35,494 bases of DNA from an uncultured Eubacteriales bacterium (GCA_900546915.1 UREY01000022.1:1-35494), one strand, 5' to 3'; numbered from the stretch's first letter, positions 24,457 to 32,793 are shown. Made by a program: numbers and translations. Notes: a model not told the origin generated them from the sequence alone.

Positions 24457-26304
24457 ATGAAAAAACGCCGTCTTCACACCATGTCGCCCGCCTGTACCGC
24501 CCTGGCTCTGGCCGCCGGCACACTCCTGGCCGGCGGGGTTACGCTGGCTCTGCAGCAGGGCTCCTTGCTCGCTACCCTGTCCGCCTTCTGGGCCGAGCCC
24601 ATTCTCTTTGTCCTCAACCTGTGGCCGGTGGCCGCTCTGGCCCTGCTCTTCTATTTTCTTCTGGGGAACGCCTGGTACGGCGCCGGTTTGACCACTTTGA
24701 TTTGGGGCCTGTTGAGCTACATCAATCTCGTGAAAGTAGACGCCCGCGGCGATCCCTTCGTCCCCGGCGACATCCTGCTCCTGACCGAAGGCATGGAAGC
24801 TGTGGGAAACTATCAGCTGAATATGCATTGGGGTAAGCTGGCGCTTCTCTTGGGCCTGAGCTTGGCCCTGATTCTCCTGGGCACGGGAGTAAAAAGCGCC
24901 CGTCCGCGCCTTGTTATCCGCCTGGTTGCCGCTTTGACCGTGGTTGCGGCATTTGGGACGACCATGGCCTTTCTTTACCCGGACTCGGAGCTGTATGATC
25001 GCATGGAAGGCCCCAACCGGGCCAACGTACCGGCGGTATACGAGGCCTTCGGCTTTCCCTATTGCTTCCTGCACAACTTCAATCTCTATCCTGTGGACAA
25101 GCCGCCGGGATACAACGCCCAGGAGGCTGCATCCTATGAAGACACCTACCGGGAAGCAGAAGCTGCGCCGGAAACCGCACCCAACATCTTGATGGTAATG
25201 TGCGAGGCCTTCACCGACCTGCCGAATCAGGCCGCCTTTACATACACCGGCGAAACCAACCCCATCGCCGCCTACAACCGGCTTGCCGAGCAGACGTTAT
25301 CCGGGCACTTGGTCGTGTCCAACACCGGCGCAGGCACGGCCAATACGGAATTCGACGTTCTGACCGGTATGATGACCAACCGCATCGGCACCGGCACCAC
25401 CTCCGCCTTTCGGGTAGTCCACCGCAACATCGACTCCATCCCCCGCATGCTGACCCAGGCCGGATACCGCACCTTTTTCCTGCATCCGGGCCAGAATTGG
25501 TTCTACAACCGGGAAAGCGTGTATTCTTATCTGGGCATCACGGATCAGGTATTCCAGGATGCCTTCAGCCGGTCCGACCTGGTGGGAGATTGGATTTCCG
25601 ACGCAGGGTTTCTCCGGGTATTAAAAGAGTCCCTGGAAGCGCGGCAGGGGGATACGCCGCTGTTTACCTACGCCGTCACCATCCAAAATCACCAATCCTA
25701 CGGCGCCGGAAAATACGGCTATGTACCGGACCCGCCTCAAACCGACATCGCCCTCAGCGACGCGGCCCGCACCTACTTATCCGTGTATTTCAAAGGCCTG
25801 CAGGACAGCGCCGCCATGCTGGAAGAGCTGACAGAATATCTGGACAGCCTGGACGCTCCTTACCTTCTGGTATTTTTCGGAGACCATCAGCCCAACCTGG
25901 GCGGTCATTATCTGGCCTACCGGGAATTGGACCCGAATTACGGCTCCACCGACACCGTAGAGGAAACGTTGCAGCCCTATACCGTCCCCTACCTCATCTG
26001 GGGCAACGCCGCATACCGGCAGGACCACGACCTTCTGGCCCAGGCGCAGGCATGGAATCTTCCGGAGACCATCAGCAGCCACTATTTGGGCGCCCTCACC
26101 TGCCAGTTGGCCGGTTATCAGGGCCACGACGGCTATTTTGACTTTTTAAACGCCCTGCGGGAACAGCTTCCCGTCTCCTCCGTATACGGCTACCAGCTCT
26201 CCGACGGCTCTTACACAGACACCCTTCCGGATGATCTTCAGGCCTTGGAAGACATTCGCTGGAAATGGCAGTATTACCGGCTCATGGAGCAGCCGCTTTC
26301 CTGA
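24457..26304 (+). CDS. LtaS-like phosphoglycerol/sulfatase-superfamily transferase
   Basis: 615-residue membrane enzyme of the LtaS/MdoB family. Five N-terminal helices (about 12-32, 48-70, 72-92, 127-145, 151-173) precede an extracellular alkaline-phosphatase-type domain. The metal and catalytic residues line up with S. aureus LtaS: Glu250 in MVMCEAF, the nucleophile Thr294 in GAGTANTEFD, and Asp476-His477 in FFGDHQPNLGGH. It should transfer phosphoglycerol from phosphatidylglycerol to a glycolipid or glycan, making lipoteichoic-acid-like polymer or decorating another polymer. Which one is uncertain, as clostridial paralogues vary. GAAGG stands 7 nt before the ATG. It ends at a strong terminator. 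Confidence 0.9.
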   Translation: MKKRRLHTMSPACTALALAAGTLLAGGVTLALQQGSLLATLSAFWAEPILFVLNLWPVAALALLFYFLLGNAWYGAGLTTLIWGLLSYINLVKVDARGDPFVPGDILLLTEGMEAVGNYQLNMHWGKLALLLGLSLALILLGTGVKSARPRLVIRLVAALTVVAAFGTTMAFLYPDSELYDRMEGPNRANVPAVYEAFGFPYCFLHNFNLYPVDKPPGYNAQEAASYEDTYREAEAAPETAPNILMVMCEAFTDLPNQAAFTYTGETNPIAAYNRLAEQTLSGHLVVSNTGAGTANTEFDVLTGMMTNRIGTGTTSAFRVVHRNIDSIPRMLTQAGYRTFFLHPGQNWFYNRESVYSYLGITDQVFQDAFSRSDLVGDWISDAGFLRVLKESLEARQGDTPLFTYAVTIQNHQSYGAGKYGYVPDPPQTDIALSDAARTYLSVYFKGLQDSAAMLEELTEYLDSLDAPYLLVFFGDHQPNLGGHYLAYRELDPNYGSTDTVEETLQPYTVPYLIWGNAAYRQDHDLLAQAQAWNLPETISSHYLGALTCQLAGYQGHDGYFDFLNALREQLPVSSVYGYQLSDGSYTDTLPDDLQALEDIRWKWQYYRLMEQPLS

Positions 26305-26317
26305 ATCCATACCCATC

Positions 26318-26375
26318 GGTCCCTATCCCGAAAGAGCCGGCGCAGCGCCGGAACGGGATGGGGACCGGCGTTTTT
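26318..26375 (+). terminator. Rho-independent terminator after the LtaS-like gene
   Basis: Outer stem GGTCCCTATCCCG (26318-26330) pairs with 26354-26366, around an inner GCCGGCGC/GCGCCGG stem; five T's follow at 26371-26375. Confidence 0.9.
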
Positions 26376-26415
26376 CCCAGCGCCCGGAAATTTGAGAAAT
26401 TTAAAAATTTTTGGG

Positions 26416-26444
26416 GAGACTTTTCTGGAAAACTGTGATATAAT
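26416..26444 (+). promoter_or_regulatory. Extended -10 promoter for the DUF3810 gene
   Basis: Perfect TATAAT (26439-26444) with TGA directly before it; the -35 at 17 bp is GAGACT (26416-26421), with only the central GAC conserved. The leader is about 55 nt. Confidence 0.6.
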
Positions 26445-26505
26445 GACTTGGAATGGGTCAGTGTGCCCTGGCCTGTACCTGAAACTTTACCCGAAGGAGA
26501 TCTGT

Positions 26506-27681
26506 ATGAAAAATCTACGCGGCATCATTGTAGCTGCTGTGTTCGGGGCCTTGACCGTGCTGCTGCAGCAGCTGGCCCAGCGTTACAGCCTGCTGCTGGA
26601 TATGGCGTATCCTTTCGCCTCCAAAACCGTCCAGGAGGTCCTGAGCGAATGGAGCGGGGGGGTGGATTTTTGCGTTTGGCAGGTAATTCTGGCCGTGTTT
26701 CTGATTGCCGTAGTGGTATCCATCGGCCTGATGATTCTGTTCCGGTGGAATTTCTTCCGGTGGCTGGGTTGGGTCTTGGCCCCCGTGTCCATCGCTTACT
26801 TTCTCTTTACCTGCGTATGGGGGCTGAACTACTACAACCGCCCCATTCAAGAAAGCATGAAGCTGGAGACCGGCGACTACACGGTGGCAGATCTGCGAGA
26901 CGCCACGGAGTTTTACCGTCAACAGGCGGACCGGCTGGCAGGGCAAATGAACCGGGACGAAAACGGCGATTTGATTCTGGCGGATTTGGATGCGCTGAAC
27001 CAGTCGTTAGAAACCGCTTTTGACAATTTGGTGTGGGATTACTCTATTTTTTCCGGCTCCCGGGGACCGGTCAAGGCCTTGGGATGGGACAGCCTCTTCA
27101 GTCGTTTCGGCGCAGCCGGCGTTACCGTCGGCCTCACGGGAGAAGCCGCCGTCAATATGGACGAATACGCCGCTACCATTCCCTTTAACATGTGTCACGA
27201 GGTGGCCCATCTTCTGGCCATAGCCGTGGAGGATGAAGCCAATTTTGCCGGTTACCTGGCCTGCGAATACAGCGACGACCCGGTATTCCAGTATTCCGGC
27301 TATATGATGGCCTATCTCTATTGTTCCAATGAGCTGTACAAAACCGATCGGGAGGCCTGGCAGGAAATCCGCAGCCAGGCCGCGCCGGAGCTGCTGCACG
27401 ATTTAAACGCCAACAATCAGGTGTATGAGGAGAATCAAGGCGCCGTGCGGGACACCGCCCAAACCGTCTATGACAGCTATCTTCAATCCAACGGACAGGA
27501 AACCGGCGTGGAATCCTACAACATGGTGACCGGTCTTTTGGTTGCCTGGCATCAGGAGAAGTACGTCATTCGGGAAGACGAGACGGAGCCCACCGTATTT
27601 GATCCGTATAACTACGACGAGGTCTTTCCGGAAAGCCCGGCAGAAACCACCGAGCCGGCTGCATCCACAGAGGAGGGTTAA
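26506..27681 (+). CDS. DUF3810 membrane protein, putative zinc metallopeptidase
   Basis: 391 residues. Three N-terminal hydrophobic segments are seen (about 6-22, 57-79, 87-104), the last running into a conserved WGLNYYNRP. A long extracytoplasmic part follows, with HEVAH (231-235) as an HExxH zinc site, then EDEANFAGYLAC as the likely third ligand region; this arrangement is typical of DUF3810. The C-terminus is Glu/Thr-rich. AAGGAGA precedes the ATG at 26506; the longer frame extends through the promoter and is not used. rsmG starts 3 bp after the stop, so both share a transcript. Substrates of this family are unknown; cell-wall or membrane-protein processing is a guess from the neighbouring LtaS-like gene. 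Confidence 0.85.
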   Translation: MKNLRGIIVAAVFGALTVLLQQLAQRYSLLLDMAYPFASKTVQEVLSEWSGGVDFCVWQVILAVFLIAVVVSIGLMILFRWNFFRWLGWVLAPVSIAYFLFTCVWGLNYYNRPIQESMKLETGDYTVADLRDATEFYRQQADRLAGQMNRDENGDLILADLDALNQSLETAFDNLVWDYSIFSGSRGPVKALGWDSLFSRFGAAGVTVGLTGEAAVNMDEYAATIPFNMCHEVAHLLAIAVEDEANFAGYLACEYSDDPVFQYSGYMMAYLYCSNELYKTDREAWQEIRSQAAPELLHDLNANNQVYEENQGAVRDTAQTVYDSYLQSNGQETGVESYNMVTGLLVAWHQEKYVIREDETEPTVFDPYNYDEVFPESPAETTEPAASTEEG

Positions 27682-27684
27682 CCC

Positions 27685-28389
27685 ATGGACCCCATGCTGG
27701 AAGCCCTAAACGCCGGACTGCCCGACCTGGGGCTATCCCTGCCCGCAGGCGCGGCGGAAACCATGTGCGCCTTTGGACAGGCTCTTCTGGAAAAAAATCA
27801 AGTCATGAACCTCACGGCCATCACAGAGCCCAGACAAGTCGCCCAGCTCCATTTTCTGGACAGCCTTACGCTCCTGACCCTGGCGGATTTCCGGCACAAG
27901 CAGGTGATCGATGTGGGCTGCGGCGGCGGTTTTCCCGGGGTCCCTTTAAAAATTGCATGTCCGGACATGGGTTTAACCTTGTTGGATTCTCTGGGAAAGC
28001 GCATGACCTGGTTATCGCAGACGCTTCCCGCCCTGGGGATTGACGACGCTGTGTACCTGACCGCCCGGGCCGAGGAAGCTGTCGCCTCCCGAAGAGAGCA
28101 ATACGACTTTGCCGTCTCCCGCGCCGTTGCGTACCTGCCCATCCTGTGCGAGCTTTGCCTGCCCTATGTCAAAACAGGAGGCGCTTTTCTGGCCATGAAG
28201 GGCGCGGCAGCGCGGGAAGAAATTCAGTCTGCCCGGAACGCCATGGCGCTTTTGGGCGGGCAATTGGAAAGCCTGGCAGCTTTTTCCATCGCCGGGGCGG
28301 AACACGCCGTCGTTGTAATCCGGAAGGTGCGTCCCACTCCGGTCCGCTTTCCCCGCCGCTTTGGTAAAATAAAGCAACAGCCGCTGTGA
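27685..28389 (+). CDS. rsmG: 16S rRNA (guanine527-N7)-methyltransferase
   Basis: 234-residue Rossmann-fold methyltransferase (GidB) that methylates G527 of 16S rRNA; loss gives low-level streptomycin resistance in other bacteria. The SAM site VIDVGCGGGFPGVPL (74-88) and the family markers NQVMNLTAITEP (38-49) and LHFLDSL are present, and AVAYLPILCELCLPYVKTGG follows later. The start lies 3 bp after the DUF3810 stop, with GGAGG inside the end of that gene. No terminator separates it from acpP, which has its own promoter. Confidence 0.95.
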   Translation: MDPMLEALNAGLPDLGLSLPAGAAETMCAFGQALLEKNQVMNLTAITEPRQVAQLHFLDSLTLLTLADFRHKQVIDVGCGGGFPGVPLKIACPDMGLTLLDSLGKRMTWLSQTLPALGIDDAVYLTARAEEAVASRREQYDFAVSRAVAYLPILCELCLPYVKTGGAFLAMKGAAAREEIQSARNAMALLGGQLESLAAFSIAGAEHAVVVIRKVRPTPVRFPRRFGKIKQQPL

Positions 28390-28440
28390 GCTTTTGCCGA
28401 GGAAATGCCCCATGTCCGTAACCTGTCAAGCGACTGGTGA

Positions 28441-28469
28441 TTGACAAACTCCACAAGATGTAATAAAAT
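28441..28469 (+). promoter_or_regulatory. Promoter of acpP
   Basis: Perfect TTGACA (28441-28446), 17-bp spacer, TAAAAT (28464-28469): one of the strongest promoters in the window, as expected for an abundant protein. In the leader, CCCT/AGGG around the ribosome site could form a weak 4-bp hairpin. Confidence 0.8.
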
Positions 28470-28535
28470 AGACCTCACAGTTGTACACAAGCAAAAAATG
28501 AACGGGCGCTTCAGCCCTTCCGGAGGGAATATACG

Positions 28536-28763
28536 ATGTCTATGTTTGAAAAAATTGTAGAGTATGCTTCCCGGCAGCTGGAAATCCCCGCCGAAGAAAT
28601 CACACGGGACACAACCTTTGAAAGCCTGGGCGTGGATTCCCTGGATATTGTAGAAATGACCATGGATTTTGAAGCTGAGCTAGGCGTAGAGCTGGACATG
28701 GAGGGCGTCAAGATTTCCACGTTCGGCGAGCTGGCCGACTATATGGAGGATAAGCTGACCTAA
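28536..28763 (+). CDS. acpP: Acyl carrier protein
   Basis: 75-residue acidic carrier protein of fatty-acid synthesis. The phosphopantetheine serine is Ser35 in GVDSLDIVEM, and helices II and III (DFEAELGVELDMEGVKISTFGELADYME) are standard. CGGAGGG precedes the ATG. It stands apart from any fab genes in this window and lies directly upstream of the SRP RNA. Because it is isolated, a role with another synthase is possible, but the sequence looks like housekeeping ACP. Confidence 0.95.
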   Translation: MSMFEKIVEYASRQLEIPAEEITRDTTFESLGVDSLDIVEMTMDFEAELGVELDMEGVKISTFGELADYMEDKLT

Positions 28764-28786
28764 GAAGCCGGTTTTAATTGAATAAC

Positions 28787-28817
28787 CCTTGTTATCAGCG
28801 GCCGGCTTATAACAAGG
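28787..28817 (+). promoter_or_regulatory. Hairpin competing with the SRP RNA terminal helix
   Basis: CCTTGTTAT (28787-28795) is complementary to ATAACAAGG (28809-28817), the same strand that pairs with CTTGTTAT (29085-29092) at the 3' end of the SRP RNA. The 5' arm and the 3' arm are thus direct repeats, followed by GCCGGCTT in both cases. Only one pairing can form at a time. Confidence 0.45.
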
Positions 28818-29105
28818 TCGCACTAGTCGGGGAGATAGCGGTGCCCTGTCGCCTGCAATCCGCTACAGCAGGGATGAATTCCCATACCCGGGCAAGTTAC
28901 AATACCGTCTGGCCTGCGTAAGCGGCGTTGAAGAACCGGTCTCACGCAACGGGTTCCCGTGAACCATGTCAGGTGGGGAACCAAGCAGCATTAAGCGGAT
29001 CCGCCCGTGTGCCGTGAGGTTGCCGTTTCCGAGCTGGCTGCGCTGGTATCGGGTGTTGTGCTTGTTCAAATGTGGGTGTGCGATCTTGTTATGAGCCGGC
29101 TTTTT
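28801..29105 (+). ncRNA. ffs: Signal recognition particle RNA (large Bacillus/Clostridium type, with Alu domain)
   Basis: RNA component of the signal recognition particle that pairs with Ffh to target nascent membrane proteins. The 5' Alu part GGGGAGATAGCGGTGCCCTGT and CAATCCGCTACAGCAGGG match the Bacillus scRNA from memory. Domain IV is GAACCATGTCAGG then AAGCAGCATTAAG, with GGAA tetraloop at 28977-28980. The mature RNA is likely about 28817-29084 (near 270 nt). The flanks 28801-28823 and 29078-29100 pair over 23 bp, with two G-U pairs, and five T's follow (29101-29105). The terminal helix therefore both defines the precursor and terminates it. The two base pairs closing the tetraloop are GG/CC rather than the common CC/GG. 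dnaX follows, as in B. subtilis. Confidence 0.93.
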
Positions 29106-29138
29106 CTGCCCATTCACCAAAATCAGGAGGGAATATCC

Positions 29139-30752
29139 GTGTATCAGGCCCTGTATCGGAAATACCGGCCCCAAACCTTCGATGAAGTCGTAGGACAAGG
29201 GAGCATCACAAAAATCCTGAAGGCCCAGCTCCAAACCGGACGGCTGAGCCACGCCTACCTCTTCACCGGTTCCCGGGGTACGGGCAAAACCAGCTGCGCG
29301 AAAATTCTGGCCAAAGCCGTCAACTGCCTGAACCCACACGATGGAAATCCCTGCAACGTCTGCGCCGCCTGCCGGAGCATCGACGCCGGCAGCTGTATGG
29401 ATGTGCTGGAAATTGACGCCGCATCCAATAATGGAGTGGATCATGTACGGGAGCTGCGGGACGACGCCATTTACACCCCTTCCCAGGTCCGGCGCCGGGT
29501 GTATATCATCGACGAGGTGCATATGCTCTCCCTCTCCGCGTTCAATGCCCTGCTGAAGATCATCGAAGAGCCGCCGGAGCATTTGATCTTTATCCTGGCA
29601 ACTACCGAGCTTCACAAGGTACCGGCTACCATTTTATCCCGCTGTCAACGCTTTTCCTTCCGGCGTATTTCACCGGAGGATGTGACCCTCCGGCTGCAGC
29701 ATATCGCCACCCAGGAGCACATCTCTCTGGAGCCGCAGGCCGCCATGGTCCTGGCGCGGATGGCCGACGGCGCCCTCCGGGACGGCGTCAGTCTCTTGGA
29801 TCAGTGCGCATCCGCCGCAACCGGTCCTGTAACGGCAGAGGTCGTCTATCAGTGCCTGGGACTGGCCGGTGAGCAAAAGGCAGCGGAGATGATGGAAGCC
29901 ATCGCCGAAAAAAATACCCGGAAGGCTTTGACGCTGTTCGACCGGCTCTATGCCGACGGAAAGGACATCGGCGCTCTTCTGGATGAGCTTTGCGCCTTGG
30001 CCCGGGACCTTTTAGTTCTGAAAACCGCCCCTACCGCAGGCCTGTCCATGCTGTCCGGCGTCTCCACAGAACAGGAGGCTCAGGCCTTGAAGGACCGGCT
30101 CAGCGCCGGAGAGCTGATTCAAATTTTGAAAACCCTGCAACAAACCATGGCCGGTTTCACCCGGGGCGGCAAGAACCGGATGGATGGGGAGCTGTGCCTG
30201 ATTCGCCTCTGCGAGCCGGCGCTCAGCCTGGAGCCGGAGGCCTTGAACGCCCGGCTCACCCGGCTGGAGGAAGCCGTCGCCTCTGGAGTCGGTCTCCCCC
30301 ACGTCACCGCTGCCAAGCCCGTTGCGGAACCGGAAGAGGAAGAACGGCCGCCCCTTCCAGGCGATGCCGACGCCCCGCCGGAATTTGGCGAGCCTGCCGC
30401 AGCGTCTCCGCCGGAGCCCGCTGCAAATTTCTGGGCAGACTTCGCCGGACAGGTTCGGGAAACGCTGGGACCCCCGGTGAGCGGATTTTTTATCTCCTCT
30501 CCGGATGCTCCGGTGCAAGGCGTTTTGCGCAGCGACCAGTTGGAACTGCAATGCCAAAACACCTTTGTATACGACATGGTGAACAAGCCTGAGATCCTGC
30601 AGAAAATCGGCCGATGCCTCTGCGCTGCATTGGGCCGGTCCATCCCCGTCCTGGCTACAGATCTGCAGGCAAAGCCCAAAGCCAACGATCACCTTCAGGC
30701 GCTTTTGGCATTTGGAAAAGAGCACAGCGATATCGTAAAAATCAAAAAATAG
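29139..30752 (+). CDS. dnaX: DNA polymerase III subunit gamma/tau
   Basis: 537-residue clamp-loader ATPase of the replisome. The AAA+ part is complete: MYQALYRKYRPQTFDEVVGQ opening, Walker A GSRGTGKT (44-51), zinc cysteines at 63, 72, 75 and 78, Walker B IIDEVH (123-128) and the SRC arginine finger (167-169). Domain III ends at about 360; a Pro/Glu-rich linker and a short C-terminal domain follow. The start is GTG at 29139 with AGGAGG 9 nt upstream; the longer frame runs back through the SRP RNA and is not used. Expression may depend on readthrough of the SRP RNA terminator, since I see no good promoter between. It leads dnaX-ybaB-recR. Confidence 0.95.
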   Translation: MYQALYRKYRPQTFDEVVGQGSITKILKAQLQTGRLSHAYLFTGSRGTGKTSCAKILAKAVNCLNPHDGNPCNVCAACRSIDAGSCMDVLEIDAASNNGVDHVRELRDDAIYTPSQVRRRVYIIDEVHMLSLSAFNALLKIIEEPPEHLIFILATTELHKVPATILSRCQRFSFRRISPEDVTLRLQHIATQEHISLEPQAAMVLARMADGALRDGVSLLDQCASAATGPVTAEVVYQCLGLAGEQKAAEMMEAIAEKNTRKALTLFDRLYADGKDIGALLDELCALARDLLVLKTAPTAGLSMLSGVSTEQEAQALKDRLSAGELIQILKTLQQTMAGFTRGGKNRMDGELCLIRLCEPALSLEPEALNARLTRLEEAVASGVGLPHVTAAKPVAEPEEEERPPLPGDADAPPEFGEPAAASPPEPAANFWADFAGQVRETLGPPVSGFFISSPDAPVQGVLRSDQLELQCQNTFVYDMVNKPEILQKIGRCLCAALGRSIPVLATDLQAKPKANDHLQALLAFGKEHSDIVKIKK

Positions 30753-30776
30753 TTTTTATGTAAAGGAGAATCAGAA

Positions 30777-31124
30777 ATGGCAAAAGGTGGATTTCGCGGC
30801 GGCCCCATGGGCGGAATGAATCAGGCGGCTATGATGAAGCAGGTTCAAAAAATGCAGCAGGAAATGCTTCGGGCCCAGGAAGAACTGCAGAACAAGACCT
30901 ATACCGCTACCGCCGGCGGCGGCATGGTCACAGCTTCGGTTAACGGATCCCATGAAATTGTGGCGCTGGAAATTAAGCCGGAAGCGGTAGATCCGGAGGA
31001 TGTGGAAATGCTCCAGGATATGGTCATCGCCGCCGTCAATGAGGCTATGCGCGCTGCCGAGGCGGAGGCTTCCAACAGCATGTCCAAGTTCACCGGCGGA
31101 CTAAACCTGGGAGGTCTGTTCTAA
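30777..31124 (+). CDS. ybaB: YbaB/EbfC family nucleoid-associated protein
   Basis: 115-residue small DNA-binding protein forming dimers. The core AAMMKQVQKMQQEMLRAQEELQN helix, the central ATAGGGMVTASVNGSHEIVALEIKPEAVDPEDVEMLQDM and the C-terminal NSMSKFTGGLNLGG are characteristic. The N-terminus is Gly/Met-rich (KGGFRGGPMGGMNQ). AAAGGAG stands before the ATG. It sits between dnaX and recR, the near-universal order, with 24 bp and 3 bp gaps, so all three form one operon. Its exact job in replication or repair is unsettled. Confidence 0.95.
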   Translation: MAKGGFRGGPMGGMNQAAMMKQVQKMQQEMLRAQEELQNKTYTATAGGGMVTASVNGSHEIVALEIKPEAVDPEDVEMLQDMVIAAVNEAMRAAEAEASNSMSKFTGGLNLGGLF

Positions 31125-31127
31125 ATC

Positions 31128-31727
31128 ATGCAGTACTTTCCCGCCGCCTTGGAACGGCTCAGCGAACAGTTCGCCCGTCTGCCGGGCATTGGCGCCAAAA
31201 CCGCCCAGCGTCTGGCCTTTTATGTCCTGTCCATGCCGGAGGAAGAAGCCCAATCCTTCTCCGAAGCCATTTTGGATGCCAAGCATCATGTAAAAACCTG
31301 TCCGGTCTGTCAAAACCTGACGGATCAGGAGCTATGTCCCATCTGCGCCGACACCCGCCGGGACCACAGCGTCATCTGCGTTGTGGCAGAGCCCCGGGAT
31401 TTGATCGCCCTGGAGCGCGCCCGGGAATACCAGGGCGTTTACCACGTGCTGCACGGAGTCATCTCTCCCCTAAACCATGTGGGTCCGGACGATATCCGGA
31501 TCCGGGAGCTGCTCAGCCGGGTTGCAGCCGGAGATGTGGAAGAGGTGATTATGGCCACCAATCCGGATACCGAAGGAGAAGCGACCGCCATGTACCTCTC
31601 CCGGCTTCTGCGGCCGATGGAAATTAAGGTAACCCGCCTGGCCTACGGCGTTCCTGTGGGCAGTCAACTGGAATATGCAGACGAAGTGACGCTTCTGCGC
31701 GCCCTGGAGGGGCGGCAGGAGATCTAG
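31128..31727 (+). CDS. recR: Recombination protein RecR
   Basis: 199-residue DNA-repair protein that acts with RecO and RecF to load RecA on gapped DNA. It has the helix-hairpin-helix (LPGIGAKTAQRLAFYVL, 18-34), a C4 zinc finger with Cys58, Cys61, Cys70 and Cys73, a Toprim domain (VICVVAEPRDLIALE to about 176, with ATNPDTEGEATA) and the C-terminal RLAYGVPVGSQLEYADEVTLLRALEGR. The start lies 3 bp after the ybaB stop. A terminator follows 8 bp after the stop. Confidence 0.96.
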   Translation: MQYFPAALERLSEQFARLPGIGAKTAQRLAFYVLSMPEEEAQSFSEAILDAKHHVKTCPVCQNLTDQELCPICADTRRDHSVICVVAEPRDLIALERAREYQGVYHVLHGVISPLNHVGPDDIRIRELLSRVAAGDVEEVIMATNPDTEGEATAMYLSRLLRPMEIKVTRLAYGVPVGSQLEYADEVTLLRALEGRQEI

Positions 31728-31734
31728 CTTCCCG

Positions 31735-31767
31735 GGACGCGCCATGCCATTTGGGTGCGTCCTTTTT
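31735..31767 (+). terminator. Terminator of the dnaX-ybaB-recR operon
   Basis: GGACGC (31735-31740) pairs with GCGTCC (31757-31762), plus one G-U pair, followed by five T's. The next gene starts 19 bp later, so partial readthrough is likely. Confidence 0.75.
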
Positions 31768-31785
31768 ATAAGGGGGATGGTAGAG

Positions 31786-32793
31786 ATGAAAAGAAAAAAA
31801 CAGCGTATCGCAATTGCCGCAGCCGGTATTTTCTTGGTTGCGGCCGCAGCCTTCTTGATCTTAAAACCGCCGGCAGACCCTCTGGCGGCCGTACCCTCGG
31901 AGTTGGCGGAGCAGGTGACCCTGACCCCAATGGAAAACCTGCCCGGCCATGTGGTGCTGGAGGCCTATTATACCCCCCTTGCAGAGGAGGCAGACGGCGG
32001 CTTTTTATTTCAGGTTTCCCAAGTCACGCCAACCAGTCTGGAACGGTCTCTTCGCTCTTACTATGAACAGGAAACCTTTGAAGCTATGATGGAGCCAGAC
32101 GGAAAATTCGTCCGCCGGATTATTGGAAAAGACGACACGTCCTATTATGCCGTCGTGATGAAGCCTTTTCTATTCCGCCACGATTCCGGCTATTACGAAA
32201 CACAAGACGCCCTGTTGGATTGGGTCCAAACGGCTCTTGTGAAGCGTTCAGGTATATCCCCGCTCACACAAAGCGAAACGGAAGAACTCAACCGCCAGTT
32301 TGAGGCCATCCGCACCGAGGCCCGGGATGTGTACGTAGAGGCTCTGTCTCACTTCCACTACACCGACGTCGAACAGGCGTTGATTCTGCTGCCCCGCTCC
32401 CTGGAGGACCGGATCCGGCTGGTGGATTACGACCGGCAGGAATGGGAAATGCTGCGTGCCTATTACATCCCCGATTACGACGGCGAGGGGGAAGGACTTC
32501 TGATGACCGTCATTCGCTCCACTCCTTTTCAGCTCCGTCAGCTGTCCCAGGTGCTGGATCAGGACCCCGGCGGATGGGACTACTTAGGCCAATCTCAGGA
32601 ATTTCTCTATTTTGCCCAATTCCCCCAGGCAGACGGCGCCTCCCCCGGCTATGCAAGCGCCAAGGAAGCGCTTCTGTCCTGGGTCCGGGAGACGGTTTTA
32701 TCTGTTCCCGGCGTCCAACCCCTGAGCCGGGAGGAATTTCAAGCCCTGTCCCAGGGGCTGGATTTGTTTCAAAAGGCCGCTCCTGCTTCGTAG
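31786..32793 (+). CDS. Exported protein with two tandem related domains, unknown function
   Basis: 335 residues that I do not recognise. An N-terminal membrane anchor (IAIAAAGIFLVAAAAFLIL, about 8-26) follows a Lys/Arg-rich start and has no lipobox, so the rest should be outside the cell. The exterior has two similar halves of about 110-130 residues. Each has an Leu/Ala-x-AYY-x-P opening (VVLEAYYTPL; MLRAYYIPDY), a hydrophobic strand before a helix of the TPTSLERSL / TPFQLRQLS type, an aromatic strand, and an ending ALLDWVQTALVKRSGISPLTQSE or ALLSWVRETVLSVPGVQPLSREE. I infer an internal duplication. Of two close ATGs I use 31786, 9 nt after GGGGG; 31777 is too close. It has its own terminator but probably relies on readthrough from recR. 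Confidence 0.8.
   Translation: MKRKKQRIAIAAAGIFLVAAAAFLILKPPADPLAAVPSELAEQVTLTPMENLPGHVVLEAYYTPLAEEADGGFLFQVSQVTPTSLERSLRSYYEQETFEAMMEPDGKFVRRIIGKDDTSYYAVVMKPFLFRHDSGYYETQDALLDWVQTALVKRSGISPLTQSETEELNRQFEAIRTEARDVYVEALSHFHYTDVEQALILLPRSLEDRIRLVDYDRQEWEMLRAYYIPDYDGEGEGLLMTVIRSTPFQLRQLSQVLDQDPGGWDYLGQSQEFLYFAQFPQADGASPGYASAKEALLSWVRETVLSVPGVQPLSREEFQALSQGLDLFQKAAPAS

Noticed and set aside
28499..28558. Upstream frame overlapping the acpP start
   Set aside because: It has no Shine-Dalgarno and reads into acpP out of frame; probably chance.
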